Assembly: GCA_021613535.1 (NCBI GenBank)
Contig: CP075492.1
Location: forward strand, 17,980,001 to 18,044,000
DNA: 64,000 nucleotides
Direction: 5' to 3'
DNA from: Adineta vaga
Lineage: Eukaryota; Rotifera
Shown here: positions 11,793 to 24,900 of the stretch, one piece after another
Layout: each line of letters begins with the position of its first letter
How positions within the stretch are numbered: position 1 is the first letter of the stretch
Program-made: the position numbers and the translations under genes
Notes under the pieces: model-generated
What the model saw: only the letters and a program-made list of their open reading frames with translations
Database searches by the model: none
What the model was told of the DNA's origin: nothing

Positions 11793-12869
11793 ATGGATGA
11801 TGCAACTTCTGTGTTCAATGAATCTACTACACGCATTCAGTGGATGTGGAATGCAGATACAGATCCATTTTCCAAATCTCAACCAGTCGAGTGGAAGCCT
11901 TATTCCGATGTGGAAAACATGATTATTGAAGAAGCATTTCAGGCTGGTCAAGATCATGTTGTATTGGATAATTATAGCATCGACTTTAAACACAATATTC
12001 AAGTCCTCAATGAAGATGGCAACAAACAACGTCCCATTAAACGAATGAGTTGTCGTGTAGATACAAATCACGTACGAGAAGAACGCTTTACATTCACTCC
12101 TATCAATCATAGGCGTCCGTTTGGTGGTTTATATGGATGGATTTCACCTTTTATAACTGAAGTAGCAAAATATCTGAAGATCACAATAGATCAGTTACCT
12201 TCCAAAGATATCAAGGTCATACCATTGATTGTGGAAGAGGCTGCTCTCGGTATTGTTGAAGAAGGCAAGAAGATCGGAAAACAACGTGAAGCAGCAAAAA
12301 TAGCAAAAATACTAAGAGAGAAGAAACATGCAGTAATGAAAGAAGTATGGGAATGTTGTGCCCATCTTTATTCATTAGAGAGCTTTTTGTACAAAAAACT
12401 GAATGAAACAATGCGATTAATAGGAGACCAAGAATATGAACAAACTTGGCGAGATAAAGTACGAACATTGGGTCCATTCTGCCTACTTTTATGGGACAAT
12501 CCGTCCAATTATCAAAGTACCCAAAATGGAACAATATTGTATCGAGGAGCTGCTCTATCTGATGAATTGATTTCAATTTTTAAGGAAGATTACTTAATAG
12601 AAGATAAGCCAGTACGTTCTTTTCAATCGTTTACATCATGCACTCGAGATCGAGCTGTAGCAGAGATGTTCGGCAATGTGTTATTTATTATGACAGTTAA
12701 ACATGCTTTCGCTGTAGATCTTAAACCTTTCTCCAAATATCCTGACGAAGAAGAAGAATTGGTTTCTCCTGGTGTTTGCTTTACTATCAATCGTGTTGAA
12801 TATGATCAACATGAGAACAAACATGTGATTTATTTAGAGCTTGTACAGCAGTATCGTCGTAAGTTATAA
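11793..12869 (+). CDS. WWE domain plus arginine ADP-ribosyltransferase, 358 aa
   Basis: An intronless ORF. Residues about 15-85 form a WWE domain (IQWMWNADTDPF, VEWKPY, IDFKHNIQVL), a module that binds ADP-ribose polymers or ubiquitin-pathway partners. Residues about 180-358 form an ART fold of the R-S-E class: NAD-binding Arg251 in TILYRGAAL, the Ser motif FQSFTSCT (279-283) and the E-x-E motif at 320-322 in DEEEELVSPG. It is predicted to transfer ADP-ribose from NAD to arginine on target proteins. There is no signal peptide, so it is probably cytoplasmic. Such fusions are expanded in bdelloids (established for rotifers in general; placement here is by motif). An acceptor-like CAG nine bases upstream suggests a 5'UTR intron. 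Confidence 0.85.
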   Translation: MDDATSVFNESTTRIQWMWNADTDPFSKSQPVEWKPYSDVENMIIEEAFQAGQDHVVLDNYSIDFKHNIQVLNEDGNKQRPIKRMSCRVDTNHVREERFTFTPINHRRPFGGLYGWISPFITEVAKYLKITIDQLPSKDIKVIPLIVEEAALGIVEEGKKIGKQREAAKIAKILREKKHAVMKEVWECCAHLYSLESFLYKKLNETMRLIGDQEYEQTWRDKVRTLGPFCLLLWDNPSNYQSTQNGTILYRGAALSDELISIFKEDYLIEDKPVRSFQSFTSCTRDRAVAEMFGNVLFIMTVKHAFAVDLKPFSKYPDEEEELVSPGVCFTINRVEYDQHENKHVIYLELVQQYRRKL

Positions 12870-15039
12870 TATTCCTGTTAGATAAAGTTTTGCATTGCCA
12901 TTTATTCGCCTCACTCACTTTGTTTTAATCTACGCCTTTTGTAAATTTTAAGACTAGGGGTACCACACTACTGCTACCGGTAATAAGGAATAATCGCAAA
13001 AAAGTAATAAAGCAACAATGAAATAATAAGTAATAAACAGGATAGGAACACAAGTGCTCAAGGTCAATCCTATGGAGTTACTGTATAGATAGCTTTTGTA
13101 TCACCCGTTACTTGGTAATGTAGCGGTCACTTTCTCCTCTAGATAAGTTATCAAGACTAATGAGTACCGCATAGGATAGGACTTAAGGATCTATGGGTGC
13201 TCCTATAGGATAGCATTTTATGATTTATGAGTACCACCATAAGATAAGGCTTAAGGACATATGAATACCCCTAATGAATAGGCTTCGAGGACCTATCAGT
13301 ACCTCATAGAGTCGGCGACAATGAATGCTATTGATTACCAATAATTGCTTTCATTGCCATCAGCTTTTTCTGCCTCGGTTCTTTCCATTTATATGCTATG
13401 GCATTTATTGTTTTGCTAATACTTTATTATAGGAATAATTTATTACTTGTTTTTACTTAATTACTTAATCGCTCATTACTTTTCTTAGTAATAAATTTTT
13501 ATTACCCACTACTTTTATTACTTAGAAAATAATAAGAAACTATTCCATATCTCACTCTTGAGATACAAATCAGAGCTCCAAGATCATTAAAACAATTGAA
13601 ACAAGCAAATGGTGATGGAAAGTAATAAAAAGTATTAGTAATGTAATATCTCTATTTTAAGATATTTTTGAAGAAAAAGAGTGGACCACCAGTTTTGTCC
13701 CGGTTGGAATAATAAACTTTTTTTTATAGTGGAACAAATGATTCACCGTTTTAAAGCTCATACTTTGCGTGGTTTCCTCGCAAGTTCGTGCTTGGTACTT
13801 TCAAATATCCTCGTTTTCGTGGATCCCTAAGAAAATTATGTTTAGAGCAAATGGTATACTTAGGAACAGGGTTTCAAAAATTCATAAAAAATCGACAACC
13901 CTGCTACCGACAATATATCCAGTAAGAAACGAGAAACGTGATAGAAATTTTGATGTTAAAGCTAGGTAGACAAGAGGAACCATTTCTGGTCAAGATAAAA
14001 CAAAGCCAGTTGGAAAACATTTTGTTTTGATGAATATATGAGACTTTTGCTGAAATCAGTATCATATAGACAGAATACATGATTAGTTTCATTTTTTTGT
14101 ACAGTATATTTCTAAGTCTATACCTTTCTTACTAGAAGAGATAATAGGATCAATCAATGATCATTTTGTAGAACATGTTTTTATGCATCTTTTCGTGATA
14201 AAAATTTACACGCACTTATTTCACTATAAAAAAATTATTATTCCAATCAGAACAGGACTTCTGATTAATCTCTCACTCTTCTAATAGATATCAGACAAAA
14301 ATAATCAAATGTTTAGAAATTGCTCGAAATGAGATATTTTTCACTTGATCGAATCGCTTTTGAATAGTTATTTTTCAAGCATTAATCTGTTAATATGTTA
14401 CTGAATGTCAGATAAGATGACCAAGAGTTGACAGAGAAAACAGCATTTAGAAAGAAAACATATAGTGTCATTAGCTGCATCGCTTATATGTAATTCATTG
14501 CGAAAAACAAACGTATGACGGAACGATTTATAAATACTTTAGAACACAATCATTACATGTTATAATTAATATGCGAGATATTTCAGTTAAGGTTCTTATA
14601 CTAATTAAAGTTTCAATCGAATAATTTTTAGAAATCATCAATTTTATATTTACACCATAATATGTTTCGGTATAATAAGATTTCACTATACATCTATGCA
14701 TTCAATTACAATAACTCTAATATTCTACAATCGAGTCTGTGACACAAAAGTCTTCCAATAATTCCGAATGTTATACCAACCAGTGTCGCCATCTAACTTG
14801 CTCAGCTTGAATATGAGAAAAGCTATTACAATAACTGAACAAGAATTACTTTGAACTACTTTTGAATAGCTCTCCACTGCATATATTCTGGTAAAAAACC
14901 TAAAGATTTTACCACTTACTTGTCTAGGCCGAATAAGCCGACATACCTGTGACAAAAAAGTTCCAAGCATTGTACTACACACGACATTTCACATAATCAA
15001 CCCATTGCCCATCTTTAGAGTAGCATCAATATCTTTTCA
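12870..15039. other. Long noncoding stretch, repeat-rich
   Basis: No credible exon in 2.1 kb. TAATAAGTAATAA-type words on both sides of the tandem repeat (12975-13045 and 13430-13535, partly in inverse orientation) suggest a decayed nonautonomous element of about 650 bases. The rest is AT-rich. Confidence 0.45.
13161..13315. repeat. Degenerate tandem repeat, unit about 34 bases
   Basis: About 4.5 copies of a unit like GAGTACCNCATAGGATAGG, CTTAAGGACCTAT follow each other. The starts are near 13162, 13196, 13228, 13262 and 13296. Copies share roughly two thirds of positions by eye. Confidence 0.7.
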
Positions 15040-15229
15040 GGATAGTATGAAATCACACGAATTACAGCACATCCTCTATTACATTTTAGAAATCGATCGT
15101 GATCAAATATCTTCTAGTTATGTTCGTGGTGAATATAATGATACTCCTTATGATCCTGATGATGAAACTACTCATCATTTTACTCAACCCGGTGATCGTA
15201 ATGGGGAGCGTTTCAACGACTGGATATAA
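15040..15229 (+). CDS. Possible 3'-terminal exon or relic, unknown protein
   Basis: After a good acceptor (TCTTTTCAG) an open frame gives DSMKSHELQHILYYILEIDRD and about 40 more residues rich in Asp, Glu and His, ending in TAA. No upstream exon could be linked, and the family is not recognised. Hairpin H8 begins ten bases after the stop. It is either the last exon of a lost gene or a chance ORF. Confidence 0.3.
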
Positions 15230-15238
15230 TTGTTGCAA

Positions 15239-15280
15239 AGAGGGTGTGGGTTCTATACTCTTATCTACACCCGCACTCTT
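15239..15280. repeat. Telomere-like hairpin H8
   Basis: The arms AGAGGGTGTGGGT and CTACACCCGCACTCTT have a short loop of about 16 bases. It is the tightest copy in the window. Confidence 0.8.
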
Positions 15281-15615
15281 CTTTATATCCTACCACTTCT
15301 ATTCCAAAATGTTAATATAGATACAATGCGTTGCCCATATAAATTGACTTATCTTACAGACAACGTACAGCCGACTACAATCTGAGTTCAGCTGAATGAT
15401 TCTTCTGTTACTAGTATATCTTTTTCAAATAATATTTATCATACGTATTTAAGACAATATAATAAAAGCAAATATAGTTCTGTTCTTATTGTTATAATCA
15501 GTGTCTTGTTTGTTTTTTAGGCATATTATGTTTTTGAAAAGCATTTTTGGTAACATGATGAATTCGTTTCTCCAAAATGATAATGAACTAAAAATATTTA
15601 AAAAAAATTGAGACA

Positions 15616-18600
15616 TTAATATAAGGAAAAATGATTAGACGTACTGTCTATAGGATCTGTCTTTAGACAGAGCCAACAAAACGAAATACCACATTTACAT
15701 TTGACAGCATTGCACCCTGCATAACGATCAATCACTTGTTTACACGACGGACATGGTTTTAAATCTAGACCTCCTTTAATAATTTTAAGAAAAACGAAAT
15801 TTATTTATTTATAAAATATACAAAGCATACCAATATTGTGTATAGTTGTTCCTTCTTCTTGTTTCCATTTTAAAAGCGTTTGATATTGTTGACATGTAAC
15901 ACCTGCATGATATTCAACTTCACATTGTGTACAATATATCTTTCGGCAACCATCACAAAAATATGATTGAGGATGTTTGGATTTACGGTAAACCTATCAA
16001 AATAGAATAATTAACTTGAAGTTTCATCGAAAAATAGTGAATATCTTACTTGCGAACAATCAATACCCATACATTGTACTATATCATTATCAGTTTTGAG
16101 ATAAGCATGAAATGATGCACGTGCTAGTTTTGGCATATTTATTGAATCCAGAATGGTTTTAATATCGCGCAACAAAAATGCTGAATCACATTCCAAACAC
16201 TTCACTTCTAAAGTCTCATTACTTAATGTTGTATCAAATTTTTGTGATAAACTTTGTTTAAGACAGTCAATACAGAAAGCATGTCCACAACCTTGTAAGT
16301 AGTAATCCGCAACACTGCAGCAAATGGGACATTCAACAATCGTTGTTGATGATTGTTTAGATAAAGCTTGTTGGTCGGCAGGTACTGTAAACCATTTTGT
16401 TTTAATAGATTGTTCACAATTATGAACGGTTGTTTCATTACCAATAATTTCTAATTGATGTTTAACAATTAATGTATTAATTTCTACATTGAACTGTTTT
16501 TCAAGCAGTTCATGCTCGGCCTCATACATTCTTAACACTTGGCGGACGTGACCTATTAATCGAATTATAAATTATTTGTTCTGACAACTTTCTAAAGAGC
16601 AAAATAAAGAAATACTCATACCCGGAGGAATATTCAAGATACTTTTATGTTTTTTATTTCGTAAGGTCTCTCGAATATAATCATCAATATGACATTTAGC
16701 AACATTCGTCGCTTGATCACTACCATAAATACGTATAAAAGAATGTGAATATTTCCACCAAATATAGCACTGAGTTTCATTCTGAATACGTTGCAATGCG
16801 GTTATACCAGCACGATCGAACATAACTCTTAACTAGATTTTTATAAATGAATATTTATTCGAAATTTATAATCATAGACTTACCTTCTCTGGATCCTGTT
16901 CAAATCGATACTCTATTCCTTTCATTAGATTTTCGAATTCAATTTTAGCCATAGTTATCTGTTGAATATCATTACCATCAATATATATTTTCATTGTTGC
17001 TGCTTTTTCTGTATTTTTTGATGGCACAGCTTTGACACGAACTTTTTTGAAGTTTTCACGAATATGTTTAATTGCAAATTGAATTTTCTCAGGAATCGCT
17101 TTTGTTAACGCTGCATTAACAAATATCTCATGAGCCATCGATGGAATTAGATGTATTTTGCTTGCTCCATCAAACAATTGAATATTCTGACCATCATAAG
17201 TTTGTATAGCTGTTGTAACATCGACTGGATCATCAAAAAGAATGAGCGCTGTCACAGTTCCATCCGGTGTCGATGAAGATATTTGACAATCAGGTATCGA
17301 ACGAAATAAATTTTTAGTACTAAGAAACATAGAACGAAGAGCAACTAGACCAGTCTCTTGTTCATTTGCATTGATAATAGAAGTTCTTGTCTGTTCCGTA
17401 TTCTTATTATCGAGTTTTTGTCGAAAGACAATAACATTTATCACATCATCATAAAGTCCATTATCTTTAAGAATTTTAATTAGATCGTATTTATCCATTG
17501 ATGGTTGAAGATGCTGAAAATTAATAGCATATTCATCATCATTTTTCGTTTTCTTCTTCTTTAAATCATTCTTTTTCGATTGAATACGTTCCGATAATCT
17601 CACTTTACTATAACCAATTAATCCCGTTCTTCCATTCATTTCATTGATTGCTTGTTGTAAATCATTTATATCCAGAAATTCAACATACGCTTCTAATCTA
17701 CCATTAGTAATTTTCGAGTTAAATGATATTGTTTGACGTTGAAATGATTGATATCGATTAAATATCGCTCTAATATCGTCTTCGGCATGTATAGGTTTTG
17801 TAAATCTTTGTCCTTTTCCTCCACGTAAAACTTGAACATCGACAAGACCTTCACAGTTTCTAAAAATCAGACGCATATCTTCTTCATCGAATTCATCTGG
17901 AAATCCTTGAACAAGAACTGAATTTTGACAACTATTTTTATCATGTGCTAACGTTGTTGCATACGGACTAGATGTTCGTGAAATAGCATTTTGTGCTTGC
18001 ATAGGTGATTGAAATCTAATAAATGCTTTACTAGTATGCCTAGCAAGATAATAAATCATTTTCAATGTTGGTATATCACTAGTACGCTCGTAACGACATT
18101 GATAGTTTAATCGTTTGAAAAATTCGAAAGCATCAAGTGCACATCGTTCTTGACTAAAAATGATTTTTCCATTTCCCGTTGATGGTGTTAAATACCATAT
18201 AGCTTGAAGACGACAATTTTGTTTTCCTGTTGTGGCTTCAGTTTTTAAACATGAACCGCTAACAGCGATTTCTCGTCCTTGTTCAATATATCCATTCAAT
18301 TCACTAAAAGCGAAACGTGCTTCATCAATTTTTGAATAAGTCACTGCGACGCAAGAACCACTTTCATTTTGTCGAATAAAATCAATTTTTCTAACTACAA
18401 TCATTCAAATACTCTTAAGAATTAACTATAAAAAAGACGTATGACTCACCTGTTCCAAACGCTTCACATAGAGTTTGTATTCTCTCTTCGGTTATTGTTG
18501 ATGACAATTTTGTCATTATAATTCGAATAAATTCATCTTCAACCAAAACCATTTGACTAACGCCTCCAGCTCCCATTAAAATTCGAGTTCTTCCAGTAAT

Positions 18601-21600
18601 TTGTATCTCTTCTGCTTCGACAAGTAATTTTTCTCTTTCTTTTTCAATCATCTTACTAACAATTTTCTTTGCTTTTTCTAGATTATTTTGACGTGACCAA
18701 ATTGTTAATTTCAATTGCTTATAATCTACATCAATAATAGCTTCAGTTTGTTCTTCAATTTGATTTAAATTAGAATTTCGTTTACCAACAACGGCACGTA
18801 ATAATGTTCCTCCTAAATTATCAAATGTATAATTGTTAAATGACATTGTATGTAAATTATGACCATTAATAGTCGTGAACCATTGTTGTGAAACATATTT
18901 CAACCAATTCAATTCAATTGATGAAAGAATTGTGATATAATTCGTTCCATTAAGATTTAATAATTCATTGAAAACAATATATTTGGGCATAGATTCATTG
19001 AGACATAATGTAGATGTACGAAATACACGTGCAATTGTTGCTTCATCAGTTGACGAAGAAAAAGCAGACATGACTCGATAACCAGCTCTTTGTGGACCAT
19101 TGGATACAGCTAAATTTAAAAATTGACCTGCAGTTATGCATTGTAATAAACGATTGATTAGATCATCAGTGAGTTTCTTCTCTTGATCTTCAAATTTAAT
19201 TTCATGTTGCATTTGTTTAGCTTTTTCTTTGATAAAATCTTGAGCCATTTGTAATGATTTTGCATTAACGAAATTCTTCTTGCACCATTCATATTGTTGC
19301 TTTTTATTTTTATTTTGACCAAAAAGTTCAAACCATTTTAGATATACATGAAGTAAAGTAATATGATCACCACTTTCATGACTAAATTCGGCTTGTGCTC
19401 GTGTTGCCGAATCTTTAGATTTTTGATCTTTACCTGCACTCCACCAAATATTTTGTGACACAGTTAACATACCAGCTAATATCAGCGCATACGATAGACA
19501 GTTCATCTCTTCTCCTTTGTATAACATTGCTGTTAATTTAGGATCAATATCTAGTCGAGCCATATTTCGACCAAGAGCTGTTAATTTACCTTGAGGATCA
19601 AGTGCATTTAACCATACTAAAGTTTGATATGCTTCTCGTACACTAGAAGCGGAAGGTGGTTCGAGCCAATCGAATGATTCAATATTATTAATATTCAAAT
19701 GTTTCAGTTTTAATAAAGCAATCGTTGGTTGAGTACAGAGAATTTCTGCTCGCGAACAAGCATCCATAGCTTCATATGTCTCAGTTGTATACAGATGGTA
19801 ACACTAGAAGATATGTGTATGTTAGAAATACAAGTAAAACTCTCCTAAGCATTGATAATACCTTTCCAGCTGATGTTCTTCCAGCTCGTCCACGTCGTTG
19901 TTTTACTGAACTTTTAGTAATTTGCCCAATTTTTAATACTTGCATCTTTCTTTTTTCATCCCACATCTTCTCTTTTACCATTCCACTTTCAATTACATGT
20001 TTAATCCCATCAATAGTAACTGATGTTTCAGCAACATTTGTACTGAAAATGATCTTACGTATATTAGGTATTCTCTCAAATATTCGAGCATTGTCTTCTT
20101 CGGACAATTTACCATGCAATGGTAAACCAATGTAGGATCCATCATTTCCTAATTTTTGTTTCAACTCGGCTAATGCTAAATCAATTTCATCTTGACCTGT
20201 TAGAAATACTAAGATATCACCAATATCATTGCTCTTATGTATTTCTATTGCCTTTTTCACTGATTCTTGAACATAATTTTCAACATCATCATCAAGATAG
20301 AAATCTTCAATTGGATATGTTCGACCACTAACTTCTAATGTACCACATTGAAAATCTTGAACAAAATAATCACGAAGTAATTTCATGTCTAATGTTGCAG
20401 ACATAACCACTAGCTAAAATAAAGATTCATAAACGAAAGTATTATCGAGAGAAAAAAGATAAATATTACAAACCTTTAGATCCTTTCGTTTTCTTAAACA
20501 TAATTTCATAATACCAAAGACTATATCAGTATCAATTTTTCTTTCATGTGCTTCATCGATAATGACAACTGAATAGTTTCGTAACATTGAATCGTTTTGA
20601 TATTCATTTAAAAAGAGAGTGTCGGTGACGAACTTTATTTTTGTTTTATTTGACGTTGTAGGTCGACCACCTCCTACTTGAAAACCAACCTTGTAAATAC
20701 GAAAACATATTTTATTCATAAAATATCAATAGTATCAATTTACTTCTTCACCAATTTTACAGCCATATTCTTCAGCTACTCGAGCAGCCAAAGATCGTGC
20801 AGCTAATTTACGTGGTTGTGTACAAATGATTTGTTCTAGAAAACAAAATACGTGTTAAAGGCAAAGTCATTAATATGCAATGATAGATTTACTTTGATCA
20901 GCAAAATGTTCATCACATAGATATTGAACTGTTTGTGTACTCTTTCCTGAACCTGTATCAGCTTTTAGAATTAGAACTTGATTAGCTTGTAGTTGATCAA
21001 TAATGTCGGAACGTCGTGCATAGATTGGAAGACATGATTGCCAACGTTTTAATTCACGTTCTAGTTGTTTTTGAATGCGTTGAAGTTGATCTATCTTTTC
21101 TTTGGTTTGTATTTCCGAAAATTGAATCGAATTAAATTCAGCTGTTAAAGAAACAATGGCAGATTGAAACTCATTTTGTTGTGATCTCAATTCTACCAAT
21201 GCATTTTGCTGGAGAGCGTCAAGAACTTCATCATTATCATCATCAGCAAATCCTTTATCATTCACATTGAAGTTCTCCTGTTCTCGTTCTGCTGTTAACA
21301 ACAACTTTTCAATCGTATCAATTAATGTGGTTTCGGATAAATGCTGACTTCCATGATCTATCTTAGTAGTAGTTGGAATTTTATCAATATCTCTACCAAA
21401 TGGATGATCAAAATGGCAATCTGTTCGCTTGCATTTTGTTCCAAAACGACAATTACGTTTTGCAGTAGTTGAGGAACTGCATGATGAAGTATCAGATTGT
21501 GAGGAATCACGTCGTGGACGCGTGGAATTCTTCAATAGAAGTGATTCTCCAGCAGTGGTAGTAGACATAGTTGTATGACGATCAATTAATCTACCATTCG

Positions 21601-21835
21601 GATGATTATAATAACAATCAAGTCGTGTACAATCGACATCATTCTTGCAATTATTTCGTGTTCTTTGTGCTCCTTTTGGTGGTGTTAAATGTGTAAATGT
21701 ACAATTACGGGTTCGACAGTTTCCACCATACTGACACAATTTAGGATTAACACTTGACTTTGCGGTAAGTTCATGATTATATGGACAATCTTGTTTCTTA
21801 CATTTATCTTTATATCTGCATGGAGTTGATGCCAT
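15616..21835 (-). CDS. CCCH-DEAH helicase-RRM/KH-RBR E3 ligase, 1899 aa, ten exons
   Basis: Exons are 21835-20893, 20835-20744, 20689-20474, 20413-19862, 19803-18450, 18394-16884, 16832-16622, 16552-16050, 15993-15831 and 15770-15616. All phases fit and total 1900 codons. Residues 6-21, 34-49, 63-78 and 129-144 are four C-x5-C-x4-C-x3-H zinc fingers. A helicase core follows: GSGKST (about 294-299), [12 protein letters not shown] (about 390-393), SAT (about 422-424) and QRRGRAGR (about 589-596). Exons 5-6 hold the helicase C-terminal region and RRM-like modules ([18 protein letters not shown]). The C-terminus is RING-IBR-RING: CPICC...[10 protein letters not shown], then [19 protein letters not shown], whose GCN cysteine is the expected catalytic residue. 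The layout resembles plant DEAH11/12 and their invertebrate homologues. Predicted role: RNA binding and unwinding coupled to ubiquitin transfer. No defect is seen. Confidence 0.92.
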
Positions 21836-23466
21836 ATTATATGTATTCCGAGATTTGATAGAAATATGAAGGAATACACTAAAGAAGCAAAAGCAAAACA
21901 GCTGCACACTCAAGAAGAGAATTACTTAGTGGATTTATTTTTGAAGAAAAGAAAAAAAAATTCTCCGACGCCGTATACACTGTAAGCATTGCCTTAATAA
22001 AATGTGAAAATACCCAGTGATTCAATCGTAATGCATTCTATTTCAGGATGTACTGGGTTTTTTCTCGTTATGGAATCATTTTCAATTGAGAAGGCAAGAA
22101 AGGGAAATTCTCTCTTATCTATATTAATTCTGTTAATAAACTAACGACTGTTCGTTAGATTTCGTTAGATTAAATTCACATATCCGATAATGTTTTCATA
22201 TTCTGGTATAGGATAAAGATTTCTATAATCTTGTGTTGTAAAAAACATGAACTTTCTTCTGTTTTTACTAACTCTATGTAAGATATTAAATATACAAGAG
22301 AAATGGATTGATGTAAATGTGACAAGCTCAAAACAATATTAAAAACTATTTAGACATCTTTAATAATGGATGCGACAGTTACTACAATAACATCTGCTCA
22401 AATGAAAAGAAAAACAACTGTAGAAAAAAAAATTAACGATATGTTATAAAAACACAAGAATATATCGTACATGCCACATGACTGATATTCTTTATGATTA
22501 TATGTCTGATAGAGAAAATGTGTAGTTTTGTTTTTATTAGAATATTCTGGAGAATTTATAACGAAGATATAAAATTCCTCTTTTCTTATCTTTACCGCTT
22601 CTGCATCTTCGGCGAAAAACAAATGCATATTTATCAAGATCATGACAAAAATAAACACTCAACTTAATAATCGACGAAATGAACGCAGAAAACGACTACA
22701 TCCTAAAAAAAGTGTATTATATACTAACTCAGACTCACAAATATCATCGATGATTAACAGACATGAGTTAATGACTCAATTGATCTTTAGGATCAGAAGA
22801 TTCGTCTTTTCTTACAAACTTTCCTGAGAACATAATTGTTTCCCTTCTCATATCAGTACGAGTCATACCATTACAATAAGTATGAAGCTTTCGTAATTCA
22901 AAAGTGTGCTTATGAAATTGAAGGTGAGGATGCGAGTATAGGCATTTTCCCTTCATTCATACCCTATACCTCGAATAATAAAGAAAAATTATTCCTTATA
23001 TCGTAACACTCACTCTTGAGAACTGCCAAAAGTGAAAAGTTTTCGTTAAATATTGTTTGCTCGTTCAACTAAATAGTTTGATTGAGATTCTGATATTTTT
23101 TTGAAAGAATATATGTCAACTTCAACCTGAGTGTTGCAATTATATTTTTGATTTATATGAAAAAAGAATTTCATCTGGATTATATCATATAATCGAGTAA
23201 AATAAAAGAAAAAGAAGATAAATGAAAATATTGTAGCTGGAATAGTCATCATAGAGTATTGATCGCAATGGATGAGGGAGAGCTGATTCAAATCAATTTC
23301 TCTCTCAATCCATCTCATTTAATTCTATACGATCAGTTTGTTGAGTTTCATTTGTTTCGTTATTCAAACGCTTGTATTTAGGACTCTCTATCTGTTTCGA
23401 GCAGCAATTTTCGCATAATTTGTCTTTAAGATTGGTTACATAGAAACGAAATATGGAACGGTACTC
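21836..23466. other. Intergenic, no gene supported
   Basis: AT-rich. A minus-strand ORF at 22398-22658 has a hydrophobic start but no other support. A decayed hairpin-like pair (AGGTGAGGATGCGAG / CATACCCTATACCTC) lies at 22920-22975. The helicase promoter should be near 21840-21960. Confidence 0.45.
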
Positions 23467-24779
23467 TTATTTCCCATAGAGAAAGAGAAGTGTCAAGATC
23501 CGTACGAAAATTCCGATGGAGATTATCCAGAGCACAGCTTTCTTACTGGTATCAAATTCGAAGATTTTATTAATGCGTTCTACCGATGTTCCCCATATGT
23601 GATCCTTGGTTTCGAGACCTTCTAAATAGAATTTGGACTCATGTTGAAATAGTAAATTTTGAACATGTCGTGAAAATGAAAGCGGGACGATGAAGCCAAG
23701 TCCACCGAGTTCTTGTTTTGTTGGACTAAATCCAGAGAGAAGACATGATAAAAGAGCTATGATTGTTCCTGCTAGATAAGCATATTCTGTTCGATTAAAC
23801 ATTACCGATGCTAATTGACCAATACCCGAGCATGTAAACGAGCAAAGAAGCATTACCATTAAGTAGAAATAAAAGGAACCACGCGGAATAATTATTATAT
23901 ATAGCATGCAAAGAAACAGTAGTGGATAGATGTTCATTCGAAAAATGTCGACCAGACTTTTAGCCAGCCAATATTGAAATGTTTGATTAGTGATTTCAAC
24001 ACCAAACAGCCTCTGACTTGATAGACAAGTGAGAATACCAAATGATAGAGTGATAAGAAAATAGATCGTTGTTAATGTCACATGCTGCCTGGAATTTGTT
24101 CTCGAATAAAAAGCCAACACATGTACCTAATAAGAGGTAAGCAAACATGTAAACGGCTTCCGTAAGAGTTAAGAAAAAGATCTTATCGATTCTTTGAAAC
24201 AATTCGTAACTTGGTTGGTGAATAACTATAATTATAGTTACAGGCCCTTTAGCACTAGATGTGATCAATGTTACGAGATCAAAAAGCGTATCACAAGCAA
24301 CTGTGTCTAGACCGAATGTTGGTTCATCAAGAAGCAAAGCTTTTGGGCAAGCAACAGCTTCTATAGCAACACTGACCCGTTTTCGTTGACCTTTTTAAAC
24401 GAGAAAAATTATTAGTTAGATCAAAATATCTTTCTTTTATTACCTTCTGAAAGAGTCTTGACAAGTTTATCGCACATTTCGTGTAACTCAAGTTTGTGTA
24501 GAACAAGATGTACATCGTTAATTAAGATCTGCTTTGATTCATTTAATCGGCATGCACGAGCAGAATAATAAACAGTCTCGAAGACGGTGCGATCATTGTG
24601 CATAATATCAACTTGTGGTACATAACGAACGTAATCCGTCAAAATATTCGATAGTGGTTGATGATTAGCAAACGCAATGGATCCACCTTCTGCCATTTGC
24701 CGTCGACCATATATTGTTTCCAATAGACTAATCTTACCACAACCAGATCCACCCATCAGTGCTGTTATTTCACCAGCAG
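23467..24779 (-). pseudogene. ABCG-type half transporter, truncated and frameshifted
   Basis: The readable part begins inside the nucleotide-binding domain (AGEITALMGGSGCGKISLLE). The Walker A Lys is followed by Ile where Ser/Thr is expected. The signature LSEGQRKRVSVA is joined across a 51-base intron (24443-24393), and Walker B reads ALLLDEPTFGLDT, followed by IIIVIHQPS. The frame then jumps from DKIFFLT straight to a membrane segment, so the usual linker and first TM are lost. A frameshift at about 24080 moves the coding sequence to another frame, which continues through the remaining TM segments (NQTFQYWLAKSLVDIFRMNIYP...) to a stop. The 5' part is missing and is replaced by hairpin H9. 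ABCG proteins export lipids or pigments precursors; this copy should be inactive. Confidence 0.8.
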
Positions 24780-24829
24780 CTGGGTGGGTGTGAGTATTAC
24801 ATCTATCTAATACTAGCACCAACATCCTC
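24780..24829. repeat. Telomere-like hairpin H9 at the ABCG breakpoint
   Basis: The left arm CTGGGTGGGTGTGAG, loop TATTACATCTATCTAA and right arm AGCACCAACATCCTC are directly joined to the truncated 5' edge of the ABCG reading frame. The loop matches H3. Confidence 0.85.
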
Positions 24830-24900
24830 AAATCGTCTTTCTATTATTGTTATCAAGAAACGACATGAATATGAGAAGAATATGTGTCAAGCATGCATAC

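Noticed and set aside
22398-22658. Minus-strand 86-aa ORF with a hydrophobic start
   Set aside because: Low-complexity, no splice context and no recognisable domain.
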